In this document: one piece after another, positions 50,862 through 59,170 of the stretch
Numbering within the stretch: the first letter of the stretch is position 1
Layout of the letters: each line of letters opens with the position of its first letter
Source of the DNA: Variovorax sp. PMC12
GTDB taxonomy: Bacteria > Pseudomonadota > Gammaproteobacteria > Burkholderiales > Burkholderiaceae_C
Direction of reading: 5' to 3'
Length of the DNA: 64,000 nt
Assembly: GCF_003019815.1 (NCBI RefSeq)
Contig: NZ_CP027773.1
Coordinates: forward strand, 4,552,501 to 4,616,500
Notes under the pieces: model-generated
Seen by the model: the letters and a program-made list of their open reading frames with translations, nothing else
Told to the model about the DNA's origin: nothing
Databases searched by the model: none
Program-made: the position numbers and the translations under genes

Positions 50862-51773
50862 ATGGGACAGAAAATCCACCCAACCGGGTTCCGCCTTGCG
50901 GTTACCCGTAACTGGTCCAGCCGCTGGTACGCAAGCGACCGCGATTTCGCGGGCATGCTGGCCGAAGACATCAAGGTTCGCGAATACCTGAAGAAGAAGC
51001 TGAAGAACGCTTCGGTGTCGCGCGTCATGATCGAACGTCCCGCCAAGAACGCACGCATCACGATCTACTCGGCACGTCCGGGCGTCGTGATCGGCAAGAA
51101 GGGCGAAGACATCGAGAACCTCAAGCGCGAACTGGGCAAGCAGCTCGGCGTGCCGGTTGCGGTCAACATCGAAGAAGTGCGCAAGCCCGAAATCGATGCG
51201 CAGCTGATCGCCGACAGCATCACGCAGCAGCTCGAAAAGCGGATCATGTTCCGCCGCGCCATGAAGCGCGCCATGCAGAACGCCATGCGTCTGGGTGCCC
51301 TGGGCATCAAGATCATGTCGGCTGGCCGCCTGAACGGCATCGAAATCGCTCGTACCGAGTGGTACCGCGAAGGCCGCGTGCCGCTTCACACCCTGCGCGC
51401 CGACATCGACTACGGCACCTCGGAAGCCAAGACCACCTACGGCGTCATCGGCGTCAAGGTCTGGGTCTACAAGGGCGACACGCTGGGTCGTAACGACCTG
51501 CCGGCCGTCGAAACGCCGCGTCCCGAAGAAGAACGTCGTCCGCGCGGTCCGCGCCGTGATGGTCGCCCTGGCGACCGTCCGGGTGGCGACCGTCGTGGTC
51601 CCGGCCCCCGTGCCGGCGGCCGCGGCCCGATCGGTGGCAACACCGCTCCGGCCGATGGCAGCGACAAGCCCGCAGAAGCAACCGGCGGTGCCGGTGCAGA
51701 CTCGAAACCCGCCGTTAAGCGCGTCCGCAAAGCCGCGCCCGCTGCAGCAGCGGACGGTGCCAAGACCGAGTAA
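50862..51773 (+). CDS. rpsC: 30S ribosomal protein S3 with C-terminal extension
   Basis: Predicted 303 residues against about 233 in E. coli. The N-terminal half has the KH domain (RPGVVIGKKGEDIENLKREL) and the mRNA-entry Arg/Lys residues used in helicase activity (FRRAMKRAMQNAMRLGALG). The extra 70 residues after the core are disordered in appearance: RRPRGPRRDGRPGDRPGGDRR, then a Gly/Ala/Lys-rich end. Similar tails occur in other Comamonadaceae, by memory. Confidence 0.97.
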   Translation: MGQKIHPTGFRLAVTRNWSSRWYASDRDFAGMLAEDIKVREYLKKKLKNASVSRVMIERPAKNARITIYSARPGVVIGKKGEDIENLKRELGKQLGVPVAVNIEEVRKPEIDAQLIADSITQQLEKRIMFRRAMKRAMQNAMRLGALGIKIMSAGRLNGIEIARTEWYREGRVPLHTLRADIDYGTSEAKTTYGVIGVKVWVYKGDTLGRNDLPAVETPRPEEERRPRGPRRDGRPGDRPGGDRRGPGPRAGGRGPIGGNTAPADGSDKPAEATGGAGADSKPAVKRVRKAAPAAAADGAKTE

Positions 51774-51825
51774 TCGGTCGCTCCCGGGCACGCAAGTGCC
51801 TGGGGCCCTCACGGAGTAATAAAAC

Positions 51826-52242
51826 ATGCTGCAACCTGCACGCAGAAAGTTCCGCAAGGAACAAAAGGGCCGCAACACCGGCATCGCAACCACGGGTAAC
51901 TCGGTTGCGTTCGGTGACTTCGGTCTCAAATGCACCGACCGCGGCCGCCTCACGGCGCGCCAGATCGAAGCCGCTCGTCGCGCGATTTCGCGTCACGTGA
52001 AGCGCGGTGGCCGTATCTGGATCCGCGTGTTCCCGGACAAGCCGATCTCGACCAAGCCCGCAGAAGTGCGGATGGGTAACGGTAAGGGCAACCCCGAGTA
52101 CTACGTCGCTGAAATCCAGCCCGGCAAGATCGTGTTCGAGATCGTCGGCGTGCCCGAAGAACTCGCCCGCGAAGCGTTCCGCCTGGCCGCCGCCAAGCTT
52201 CCGCTGCGTACGACTTTCGTCGCTCGCCAGCTCGGCGCCTGA
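51826..52242 (+). CDS. rplP: 50S ribosomal protein L16
   Basis: A 138-residue protein that helps place tRNA in the A site. It starts MLQPARRKFRKEQKGRNTG and has MGNGKGNPEYYVAEIQPGKI in the C-terminal half, including the Arg-containing segment that can be hydroxylated in E. coli. It lies 52 bases after rpsC. Confidence 0.98.
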   Translation: MLQPARRKFRKEQKGRNTGIATTGNSVAFGDFGLKCTDRGRLTARQIEAARRAISRHVKRGGRIWIRVFPDKPISTKPAEVRMGNGKGNPEYYVAEIQPGKIVFEIVGVPEELAREAFRLAAAKLPLRTTFVARQLGA

Positions 52243-52255
52243 GAGGAGAACACTT

Positions 52256-52507
52256 ATGGCAACCCGTAAGAAGAAAGAAACCGCGGCTCCGGCCAAGGTG
52301 ACGAAGGCCGCAACCCTGCGCACGAAGGACGTCGCAGGCCTGCAAGCCGAAATCAAGGATCTGCAGAAGGCCCATTTCGGCCTGCGCATGCAGAAGGCCA
52401 CGCAACAGCTGTCGAACACCTCGACGCTGCGCGTGACGCGTCGCGACATCGCACGCGCCAAGACCATTCTTGCGCAGAAGCAGCAAGAAACCCAAGCCGC
52501 CAAGTAA
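52256..52507 (+). CDS. rpmC: 50S ribosomal protein L29
   Basis: Predicted 83 residues, starting at ATG 52256 after GAGAGGAGAA. The L29 core (DVAGLQAEIKDLQKAHFGLRMQKATQQLSNTSTLRVTRRDIARAKTIL) is preceded by a basic extension of about 20 residues (MATRKKKETAAPAKVTKAAT) that is absent from the E. coli protein. Confidence 0.96.
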   Translation: MATRKKKETAAPAKVTKAATLRTKDVAGLQAEIKDLQKAHFGLRMQKATQQLSNTSTLRVTRRDIARAKTILAQKQQETQAAK

Positions 52508-52516
52508 GGAGTGAAC

Positions 52517-52786
52517 ATGACGGAAGCTAAAAAATCCCTCAAGCGCACCTTGATCGGCAAGGTGGTCAGCGACAAGCGTGCCAAGACCGTGACCGTGCTG
52601 GTCGAGCGCCGTGTGAAGCACGAGCTCTACGGCAAGATCGTGGCCAAGACGAGCAAGTACCACGCCCATGACGAAAAGGGCGAGTACAAGCTGGGCGACA
52701 CCATCGAGATCACGGAAAGCCGTCCGATCTCGAAGACCAAGAACTGGGTCGTGACCCGTCTGGTCGAGAAGGCCGTCCTGGTCTGA
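52517..52786 (+). CDS. rpsQ: 30S ribosomal protein S17
   Basis: An 89-residue OB-fold protein from ATG 52517, just after AAGGAG; GTG 52511 is within that site and unlikely. Core motif GKVVSDKRAKTVTVLVER and the conserved YHAHDEKGEYKLGDTIEI. It is the last gene of this ribosomal cluster, closed by a terminator; rplN and the spc operon do not follow. Confidence 0.97.
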   Translation: MTEAKKSLKRTLIGKVVSDKRAKTVTVLVERRVKHELYGKIVAKTSKYHAHDEKGEYKLGDTIEITESRPISKTKNWVVTRLVEKAVLV

Positions 52787-52821
52787 TCAATCATTGGTGC
52801 CCCCTGGGGCAACCAATCCGG

Positions 52822-52850
52822 AAACGGCCCACAATGTGGGCCGTTTTTCT
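52822..52850 (+). terminator. Terminator of the ribosomal operon
   Basis: AAACGGCCCAC and GTGGGCCGTTT form a perfect 11-bp stem around AAT, followed by TTCTTTTTC. It lies 35 bases after rpsQ and just before the peroxiredoxin gene. Confidence 0.92.
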
Positions 52851-52868
52851 TTTTCTGGAGCACATCGA

Positions 52869-53375
52869 ATGATCAAAGTCGGCGACACCCTTCCCGCGGC
52901 CACCCTGCAGGAATATTCCGAAGTCGAGGGCGAGGGCTGCAACATCGGCCCGAACGCCGTGGACGTGGCCAAGGCTTCGGCTGGCAAGACCATCGCGCTG
53001 TTCGCGCTGCCGGGCGCCTTCACGCCCACCTGCTCGGCCAAGCACGTGCCGGGCTACGTGCAGCACTTCGACGACTTCAAGGCTGCCGGCGTGGACGAGA
53101 TCTGGTGCGTGAGCGTGAACGATGCTTTCGTGATGGGCGCCTGGGCGCGCGACCAGAAGACCGGCGCCAAGGTGCGCATGCTGGCCGACGGCAGCGCCGA
53201 TTTCGCCAAGGCCACCGGCCTCACGCTCGACCTGACCGGCCGCGGCATGGGTCTGCGCAGCAACCGTTATTCGATGCTCGTGAAGGACGGCAAGGTCGCG
53301 ACGCTGAACGTCGAAGCGCCCGGCAAGTTCGAAGTGAGCAACGCCGAGACGCTGCTGGCGCAAGCCCGCGGCTGA
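52869..53375 (+). CDS. Peroxiredoxin (Prx5-type)
   Basis: A 168-residue thiol peroxidase. The peroxidatic Cys motif is LPGAFTPTCSAKHVPGY, in the Prx5/hybrid layout, and EIWCVSVNDAFVMGAWARDQ follows as expected. It has no glutaredoxin fusion. It reduces hydrogen peroxide and alkyl hydroperoxides in the cytosol with help from glutathione or glutaredoxin. It lies just after the ribosomal terminator with a weak GGAG site and probably has its own promoter. Confidence 0.95.
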   Translation: MIKVGDTLPAATLQEYSEVEGEGCNIGPNAVDVAKASAGKTIALFALPGAFTPTCSAKHVPGYVQHFDDFKAAGVDEIWCVSVNDAFVMGAWARDQKTGAKVRMLADGSADFAKATGLTLDLTGRGMGLRSNRYSMLVKDGKVATLNVEAPGKFEVSNAETLLAQARG

Positions 53376-53380
53376 TCCGG

Positions 53381-53968
53381 CTAGAGATCCACCTTCAGGT
53401 AGTGGGCCCCGGCGACGGGGTTGTGATAGTAGGGCGGCACCTCCGCGAAGCCCAGGTCTTCGTAGAGGGCCCGCGCCGACTCCATGTCGTCGAGGGTGTC
53501 GAGCAGCACGCAGCCGTAGCCAGAGCTGCGCGCGGCATCGAGGATTGCCTCGGCCAGCTGCCGGCCCAGGCCCAGTCCGCGGAAACCAGGGCGCACGTAC
53601 AGGCGCTTCATCTCGGCCGCGTTGGCGTAGTCCGCGCTGTCCAGCGGACGCAGCGCGCAGCATCCCGCCACGTGCGCCAGCGTGCCGTCGGCGCGTTTCA
53701 GGGTCGGCGCCTGGCGGCCGGCGTCTTCCTTCACGTTGACCGGATCGACCAGCGCCAGCAGCAGCGTGCCGCGCGGCTCGGCATATTCGCCCGGCAGGCC
53801 GGCCAGTTCGCCTTCGAAATCCTGGAAGTCGAGGTCGATGCCGAGCGAGTTCGCATAGTCGCGGAAGATCGCGCGTACGGCATCGATCTCGTGCGCCTCC
53901 TCGGGCGTCAGCAGGACGACGGCGGGCATGGCCGCCAGCGGCAGTGGGCGTGAAACGGAAAAGCTCAT
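53381..53968 (-). CDS. GNAT-family N-acetyltransferase
   Basis: Predicted 195 residues from ATG 53968; ATG 53929 is another possible start. The acetyl-CoA-binding motif A reads RLYVRPGFRGLGLGRQLAEAIL, and motif B ends LYEDLGFAEVPPYYHNP. This is close to the PPYYxNP type of acetyltransferases with unknown acceptor. The start overlaps the cytochrome b561 stop as ATGA, so it is translated from the same messenger. It converges on the peroxiredoxin gene. Confidence 0.88.
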   Translation of the reverse strand: MSFSVSRPLPLAAMPAVVLLTPEEAHEIDAVRAIFRDYANSLGIDLDFQDFEGELAGLPGEYAEPRGTLLLALVDPVNVKEDAGRQAPTLKRADGTLAHVAGCCALRPLDSADYANAAEMKRLYVRPGFRGLGLGRQLAEAILDAARSSGYGCVLLDTLDDMESARALYEDLGFAEVPPYYHNPVAGAHYLKVDL

Positions 53969-54678
53969 ATGCGCAACGAAGAAATCCAGTAAGCCACGCC
54001 CGCGCAGAGCGCGAACACCACGAGGGCAAACGCGCGCGAGGCCGCATCGTCGCGGCTCGGTGCGACATTGCCGCCGGCGCCGGCGGCGATCAGCTTGTCG
54101 CCCGTCACCATCGGCCGCACCAGCCGGTGCCGCTTGACGACTGCATGGAACAGCACGGCCATCACGTGCAGGCTCGCGAGCGCGATCACGATCCACTTGC
54201 CCCAGGCCTTGTGCCAGCTCGTGGCCAGGCTAACCGTCTCGCTCGAGACAAAGCGCGTGAGCGGTCCGGAGGCCGAAATCTCGTCGTCTGCCGTCAGGCC
54301 GGTTGCCACCTGGAGCGCGAGGATGGCCAGCACGGCGAAAACCGACAGGGCGCCCAGCGGGTTGTGTCCGATCAGATGGTCCGGATGCGCCTTCCCGCGC
54401 AGGTAGGCGACCACGGAGCCCGGCCCGTAGACGAAGGCCGCGAAGCGCGACCAGCGCCCACCGACGAAGCCCCAGGCCAGCCGGAACAGCAGCAGCGCGA
54501 GCACCGCGTAGCCCAGGCGGAAGTGCCATTCCATGATGCCGTTCAGGCCGGTGCCGATCAGGCCGATCACGGCAATCGCCAGCGCCCAGTGGAAAAGGCG
54601 CGTCGGCAGGTCCCAGACCCGGGTGGCCGTGCCGGTGCCGAAGGCCGTTCGAGGGGCGGCCACGGAGGAGTCGGTCAT
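53965..54678 (-). CDS. Cytochrome b561-type membrane protein
   Basis: Predicted 237 residues from ATG 54678. Four or five hydrophobic segments are present and the haem-ligand histidines fall at WDLPTRLFHWALAIAVIGLIGTG and LASLHVMAVLFHAVV, with others in SWHKAWGKWIV. This matches the Ni/Fe-hydrogenase B-type/cytochrome b561 family that moves electrons across the inner membrane. It lies divergent from a cytochrome c' gene, a common pairing in betaproteobacteria, so the two probably exchange electrons. Confidence 0.88.
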   Translation of the reverse strand: MTDSSVAAPRTAFGTGTATRVWDLPTRLFHWALAIAVIGLIGTGLNGIMEWHFRLGYAVLALLLFRLAWGFVGGRWSRFAAFVYGPGSVVAYLRGKAHPDHLIGHNPLGALSVFAVLAILALQVATGLTADDEISASGPLTRFVSSETVSLATSWHKAWGKWIVIALASLHVMAVLFHAVVKRHRLVRPMVTGDKLIAAGAGGNVAPSRDDAASRAFALVVFALCAGVAYWISSLRI

Positions 54679-54832
54679 CGAAGGAGGCGCGGAGGGCGCA
54701 ATGCTGCGGAAGGCGCAGATTAGCAAAGTCCGGACCCTCATTCGCTTCGGGTTGTTGCTATGAGCCCGGCGCCGGCGCGACCTACACTCGCGCCGCGCCG
54801 CGCCAGACGGCGTTTCCCAACGAGGAGCCCCG

Positions 54833-55279
54833 ATGACCCGATTCGCTTCGTTCGCCGTTGCAGCCGCCTGCGCTGCGATGTCCCTGCCCGCCGCGGCCCA
54901 GTTCGCCAAGCCCGAGGACGCCATCAAGTACCGCCAGAGCGGGCTGTTCGTGATGAGCCAGCATTTCAGCCGTCTCGGCGCCATGGCCAACGGCCGTGCG
55001 CCCTACGACGCCGCCATGGCCGCCGCCAACGCCGAAGTAGTCGCCGACATGGCGAAGCTGCCCTGGGCGGCCTTCGGCCCCGGCACCGAGGGCGGCAAGG
55101 CCAGGCCCGACGTGTGGAAGGAAGACGCCAAGTTCAAGGAACGTCAGCAGAAGCTGGTCGAAGAGACCGGCAAGCTGCTGGTCGCAGCCAAGGCCGGCAA
55201 CATCGACGCGCTGAAGACCCAGTTCGGCCCGACCGCCGCGAGCTGCAAGGCGTGCCACGACAGCTTCCGCAACCAGTAA
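54833..55279 (+). CDS. Cytochrome c' (four-helix class II cytochrome c)
   Basis: A 148-residue periplasmic protein with a signal peptide (ends PAAA at residue 21-22). The haem motif CKACH is at the C-terminus (Cys138-His142), the hallmark of class II cytochromes, preceded by FGPTAASCK. The helical bundle is the usual length. Cytochrome c' may buffer nitric oxide or carry electrons. It is divergent from the b561 gene, and a terminator follows. Confidence 0.93.
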   Translation: MTRFASFAVAAACAAMSLPAAAQFAKPEDAIKYRQSGLFVMSQHFSRLGAMANGRAPYDAAMAAANAEVVADMAKLPWAAFGPGTEGGKARPDVWKEDAKFKERQQKLVEETGKLLVAAKAGNIDALKTQFGPTAASCKACHDSFRNQ

Positions 55280-55283
55280 AAAC

Positions 55284-55310
55284 AAAAGGCGCTCCTCGGA
55301 GCGCCTTTTT
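55284..55310. terminator. Bidirectional terminator
   Basis: AAAAGGCGCTCC / GGAGCGCCTTTT with a tight loop, lying between the cytochrome c' gene and the convergent TlpA-like gene. A-run and T-run flank the stem. Confidence 0.9.
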
Positions 55311-55329
55311 CTTGTTGCCGGCCGAAGGA

Positions 55330-55827
55330 TCAGGCTTCGGCCAGGAGTTTCTCGATCAGCTTGTGCAGCTCGGCGAAATCGGGCTCGCCCACATAGCGCT
55401 TCACGATCTCGCCGCGCTTGTTGACCAGGTAGGTGGTCGGCGTGAGCTTCACGTCGCCCCAGGCCTGCGCCACGCTGCCGGTGTTGTCGATCGCCACCTT
55501 GAACGGCAGCTTGCGCGTTTCGGCGAAATTGACGACGTAGCTCGGCGGGTCGTAGCTCATGGCCACTGCCAGCGTGTCGTAGCCCCGGGCCTTGTATTTG
55601 TCGTAGGTGGCGATGACCTTGGGCATCTCGCCGACGCAGGTCACGCAGCTCGTGGCCCAGAAGTTGACCAGCGTGACCTTGCCCTTCAGGTCGGCCGTGC
55701 TCTTTTTCGTGCCGTCGAGCAGCACGAAGGTCGAGGCCGGGGCGGCGGTGGCGCCGGAGCCGAGGTACACGCCCACGCCGGTGGCCAATGCGATGACGAC
55801 GGCGGCAGCGGCGATGTATTTTTTCAT
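55330..55827 (-). CDS. TlpA-family thioredoxin-like protein
   Basis: A 165-residue protein with an N-terminal signal or membrane anchor (MKKYIAAAAVVIALATGVGVYLGSG). The thioredoxin active site is FWATSCVTCVGEMP (Cys61, Cys64), and TYLVNKRGEIVKRYVG is the cis-Pro region with PTT. It probably acts in the periplasm on cytochrome c or other thiol maturation, which suits its position between cytochrome genes. It converges on the cytochrome c' gene. Confidence 0.92.
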   Translation of the reverse strand: MKKYIAAAAVVIALATGVGVYLGSGATAAPASTFVLLDGTKKSTADLKGKVTLVNFWATSCVTCVGEMPKVIATYDKYKARGYDTLAVAMSYDPPSYVVNFAETRKLPFKVAIDNTGSVAQAWGDVKLTPTTYLVNKRGEIVKRYVGEPDFAELHKLIEKLLAEA

Positions 55828-55925
55828 GGCAGCGTAGAGAGAAGGGCGGCGCGATTCTAGTTCCGCCCGCCCGATCGTGCTTGCGAAGCCCCGCCGGCCC
55901 CGGGCGGCTCGATAATCGCTCCCCC

Positions 55926-56462
55926 ATGCCGTCGTCGCCCTTTCCATCTTCCTGGCTTGCGTTGGTCGCGGCGACCCTGCTCGCCGCCTGCAGCCCCACC
56001 TTCAACTGGCGCGACGTGCCGCTCGGCGACGCCGGGCTGGTCGCGATGCTGCCCTGCAAGGCCGACAAGGCGAACCGTGCCGTGCCGCTCGGTGCCGAAT
56101 CGGTGCAGGTCGACATGACGGGCTGCGAAGCCGGCGGCGCGACCTTCGCCATCGCGCACGCTTCGGCCAGCGGGCCGGCCCAGGCCGAAGCCTGGCTCAA
56201 TGCGTGGCGCACCGCCACCCGCGCCCAGCTCGGCGGCATGCAGGTGACCGAAACCAGCGCCAGCGTGCAGCGCGCGACCGCCGTGCCGCCGCCGCTGCGG
56301 CTGGATGCCCGACCGGCGCAGGCCGGCGCGCCTGTGCAGGTGCTGTGGTTCGCCCAATCGCAGAAAGACGGCACCGTGGCGCTCTACCAGGCCACAGTGC
56401 TCGGCAAGCCCTCCGCGGCCGATGCCTCGCAAACCTTCTTCGAAGGCCTGCGCCTCCCGTGA
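55926..56462 (+). CDS. Small lipoprotein of unknown function
   Basis: Predicted 178 residues from ATG 55926. A lipobox (LLAAC) puts the lipidated Cys at residue 22. The mature part, starting SPTFNWRDVPLGDAGLVAMLPCKADKANR, has two further Cys (PCKAD and MTGCEAGG) that may form a disulfide. No known domain was recognised. Similar lipoproteins near PTS genes in Comamonadaceae are recalled but not checked. It is divergent from the tlpA-like gene with about 100 bases between. Confidence 0.75.
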   Translation: MPSSPFPSSWLALVAATLLAACSPTFNWRDVPLGDAGLVAMLPCKADKANRAVPLGAESVQVDMTGCEAGGATFAIAHASASGPAQAEAWLNAWRTATRAQLGGMQVTETSASVQRATAVPPPLRLDARPAQAGAPVQVLWFAQSQKDGTVALYQATVLGKPSAADASQTFFEGLRLP

Positions 56463-56605
56463 AGCGAGGCTGCTATTGTTTTGATAGCCGCGCGTGCCGC
56501 TCGCCCTGGGGCGGCACTGTCCGGTTTGCCGCGCTGCCGCGTTGTGTCATATATCTACATCCACTGGGCGCCCCCGCATAATCGGCGCGTCGTCCTCCGT
56601 CCCGC

Positions 56606-57061
56606 ATGAACAGCATCCTCATCATCGCCCACTCACCGTTCGCACATGCGCTGCGGCAGTGCGCGCTGCATGTGTTTCCCGATTGCGAGCAGGCCATCGT
56701 CGCGCTCGACGTGTTTCCCAACGTGTCGCCCGAAGAAACGCTGGCCGCCGCGCGCATCACGCTCGCGCAGCAGCTGCACGCGCCCCGCGCGCAGGTGCTG
56801 GTGCTGGCCGACGTGTTCGGCGCCACGCCCTGCAACGTGGCGCAGAAGCTGGTGGACGGCGTCCGGTCGCGGCTGGTGGCGGGGGTCAATCTCCCGATGC
56901 TGCTGCGCGCCGTCACCTACCGGCACGAACCGCTCGAGACTCTGGTGCAACGGGCCCTGGCCGGCGGCACCGCGGGTGTCATGCAGGTGGCGGCGGCCGC
57001 TCCCCAGAACCAGGCGAAGAGAAAGCACAGTGATCAAGAAATCCGTGACCATCAGCAATAA
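56606..57061 (+). CDS. PTS EIIA of the mannose family
   Basis: A 151-residue phosphotransferase of the EIIA-Man type. His9 (MNSILIIAHSPF) is the phosphorylation site, and VLVLADVFGATPCNVAQKL is the typical mid-segment. No EIIB, EIIC or EIID is encoded with it, so it is probably regulatory rather than a sugar importer. The C-terminal tail overlaps the HPr gene by 32 bases, in another frame. Confidence 0.92.
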   Translation: MNSILIIAHSPFAHALRQCALHVFPDCEQAIVALDVFPNVSPEETLAAARITLAQQLHAPRAQVLVLADVFGATPCNVAQKLVDGVRSRLVAGVNLPMLLRAVTYRHEPLETLVQRALAGGTAGVMQVAAAAPQNQAKRKHSDQEIRDHQQ

Positions 57062-57299
57062 GCTGGGCCTGCACGCACGCGCATCGGCCAAGTTGACCAA
57101 GCTCGCAGGCAGCTTTCCCTGCGAGGTCTGGCTCTCGCGCGGCGACCGCCGCATCAATGCCAAGAGCATCATGGGCGTCATGATGCTGGCCGCCGGGCTC
57201 GGCTCCACCGTGGAGCTCGAAACCAACGGCCCGCAGGAAGAAGAAGCGATGAACGCCATCGTCCACTTGATGGACGACAAGTTCGGCGAAGGAGAATAA
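57030..57299 (+). CDS. ptsH: HPr phosphocarrier protein
   Basis: An 89-residue carrier that takes phosphate from EI. The start is GTG 57030, giving the normal MIKKSVTISNKLGLHARASAK with His15 as the phosphorylation site. Ser46 in INAKSIMGVMM is the residue that HPr kinase uses in other bacteria; the kinase gene is not in this window. It overlaps the EIIA gene and lies 10 bases before ptsI. Confidence 0.95.
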   Translation: MIKKSVTISNKLGLHARASAKLTKLAGSFPCEVWLSRGDRRINAKSIMGVMMLAAGLGSTVELETNGPQEEEAMNAIVHLMDDKFGEGE

Positions 57300-57309
57300 G
57301 GACTCTCCC

Positions 57310-59121
57310 ATGACCTTCGCAGTCCACGGCCTCCCTGTCGCCCGTGGCATTGCCATCGGGCGCGCTGTGCTGGTGGTGTCGAGCCGCATCGACGTGGCCC
57401 ACTACTTCATCAAACCCGAAGAGATCGAGACCGAGATCGACCGCGTGCGCACCGCGCGCAACGCGGTGGCCGACGAGCTCACCAAGCTGCAGGCCAACGT
57501 GGCCCAGATGGGCCCCAACGACGCGCCGCACGAGCTGGCGGCGCTGCTCGAGGTGCACCAGATGCTACTGCAGGACGAGGCCCTGAGCGGCGGCGTCAAG
57601 CACTGGATCAGCGAGCGGCTCTACAACGCCGAATGGGCGCTGACCACGCAGCTGGAAATCATCGCGCGCCAGTTCGACGAGATGGAAGACGCCTACCTGC
57701 GCGAACGCAAGGCCGACCTCGAGCAGGTGGTCGAGCGCCTGCTGCACCGCATGAAGGGCACGGCCGCCGTGCTCGCGCCGAGCCCGCCGCGCCGCAAGCG
57801 CGCCGCCGCGCCGGTCGACGACAACGACGAGCACGACGACCCCACCGCGGGCGACGGCATCGACGTGCCGCTGGTGCTGATCGCGCACGACCTGTCGCCG
57901 GCCGACATGCTGCAGTTCAAGAAGAGCGTGTTCGCCGGCTTCGTGACCGACGTGGGCGGGCGCACCTCGCACACCGCCATCGTCGCGCGCAGCATGGACA
58001 TCCCGGCCGTGGTGGGCGCGCGCACCGCGAGCCAGCTGGTGCGCCAGGACGACTGGGTCATCATCGACGGCGATGCCGGCGTGGTCATCGTCGACCCCTC
58101 GCCGATCATCCTGGCCGAGTACGGCTTCAAGCAGCGCCAGGGCGACCTGGAGCGCGGGCGCCTCGCGCGGCTGCGCCACAAGCCGGCCGTCACGCTCGAC
58201 GGCCAGCGCGTCGAGCTGCTGGCCAACATCGAGATGCCCGAGGACACCGTGGGCGCCGTCAAGGCCGGCGCGGTGGGCGTCGGGCTGTTCCGCAGCGAAT
58301 TCCTCTTCATGGGCCGCGAATCTTCGGCCCGCCAGACGCGCCTGCCCGACGAGGAAGAGCAATACCAGGCCTACAAGCGCGCGGTCGAGGGCATGCAGGG
58401 CATGCCGGTCACCATCCGCACCATCGACGTGGGCGCCGACAAGCCGCTGGACAGCAAGTCGGCCAACAAGCAGGAGCACCTGAACCCCGCGCTCGGCCTG
58501 CGCGCCATACGCTGGAGCCTGGCCGACCCGGCGATGTTCCTCACGCAGCTGCGCGCCATCCTGCGGGCCGCCGCGCACGGCGAGATCCACCTGCTGATTC
58601 CCATGCTCGCGCATGCCAGCGAGATCCGCCAGACCATGTCGCTGATCGACTTCGCGCGGGCCGAGCTCGACAACCGCGGCGCGGTGTACGGCCCGGTCAA
58701 GCTCGGCGCCATGATCGAGATACCGGCCGCGGCGCTCACGCTGCGCATCTTCCTGAAGCACTTCGACTTCCTGTCGATCGGCACCAACGACCTGATCCAG
58801 TACACGCTGGCCATCGACCGTGCCGACGAGTCGGTGGCGCACCTCTACGACCCGGCGCACCCGGCCGTGCTCAAGCTCGTGGCCGACACCATCGCCGAGT
58901 GCCGCCGGCAGGGCAAGGGCGTGTCGGTGTGCGGCGAGATGGCAGGCGACGTGGCGTTCACGCGGCTGCTGCTCGGGCTGGGCCTGCGCAGCTTCTCGAT
59001 GCACCCCTCGCGCATCCTCGCGGTCAAGCAGGAAGTGCTGCGCGCCGACACCGGCAAGCTCGAGGCGTGGGCCAGGGGCGTGCTCGAATCCGACGACCCG
59101 GCCGCCGCGCTCGCGGGCTGA
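57310..59121 (+). CDS. ptsI: PEP-protein phosphotransferase (enzyme I)
   Basis: Starts the phosphorelay from phosphoenolpyruvate to HPr. The 603 residues include the phosphorylated His221 in GGRTSHTAIVARSMDIPAVVG, the active-site segments FRSEFLFMGRE, RTIDVGADKPL and the catalytic Cys in GKGVSVCGEMAGD. It is about 28 residues longer than the E. coli enzyme because of a charged insert (SPPRRKRAAAPVDDNDEHDD) at residues 158-177 before the His domain. This PTS is regulatory: EIIA-Man, HPr and EI form one operon. Confidence 0.96.
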   Translation: MTFAVHGLPVARGIAIGRAVLVVSSRIDVAHYFIKPEEIETEIDRVRTARNAVADELTKLQANVAQMGPNDAPHELAALLEVHQMLLQDEALSGGVKHWISERLYNAEWALTTQLEIIARQFDEMEDAYLRERKADLEQVVERLLHRMKGTAAVLAPSPPRRKRAAAPVDDNDEHDDPTAGDGIDVPLVLIAHDLSPADMLQFKKSVFAGFVTDVGGRTSHTAIVARSMDIPAVVGARTASQLVRQDDWVIIDGDAGVVIVDPSPIILAEYGFKQRQGDLERGRLARLRHKPAVTLDGQRVELLANIEMPEDTVGAVKAGAVGVGLFRSEFLFMGRESSARQTRLPDEEEQYQAYKRAVEGMQGMPVTIRTIDVGADKPLDSKSANKQEHLNPALGLRAIRWSLADPAMFLTQLRAILRAAAHGEIHLLIPMLAHASEIRQTMSLIDFARAELDNRGAVYGPVKLGAMIEIPAAALTLRIFLKHFDFLSIGTNDLIQYTLAIDRADESVAHLYDPAHPAVLKLVADTIAECRRQGKGVSVCGEMAGDVAFTRLLLGLGLRSFSMHPSRILAVKQEVLRADTGKLEAWARGVLESDDPAAALAG

Positions 59122-59170
59122 GTCTTTTCGTGGCGCGCGGCACCGCGCATTGCCAAGGGACATCGCTCGC

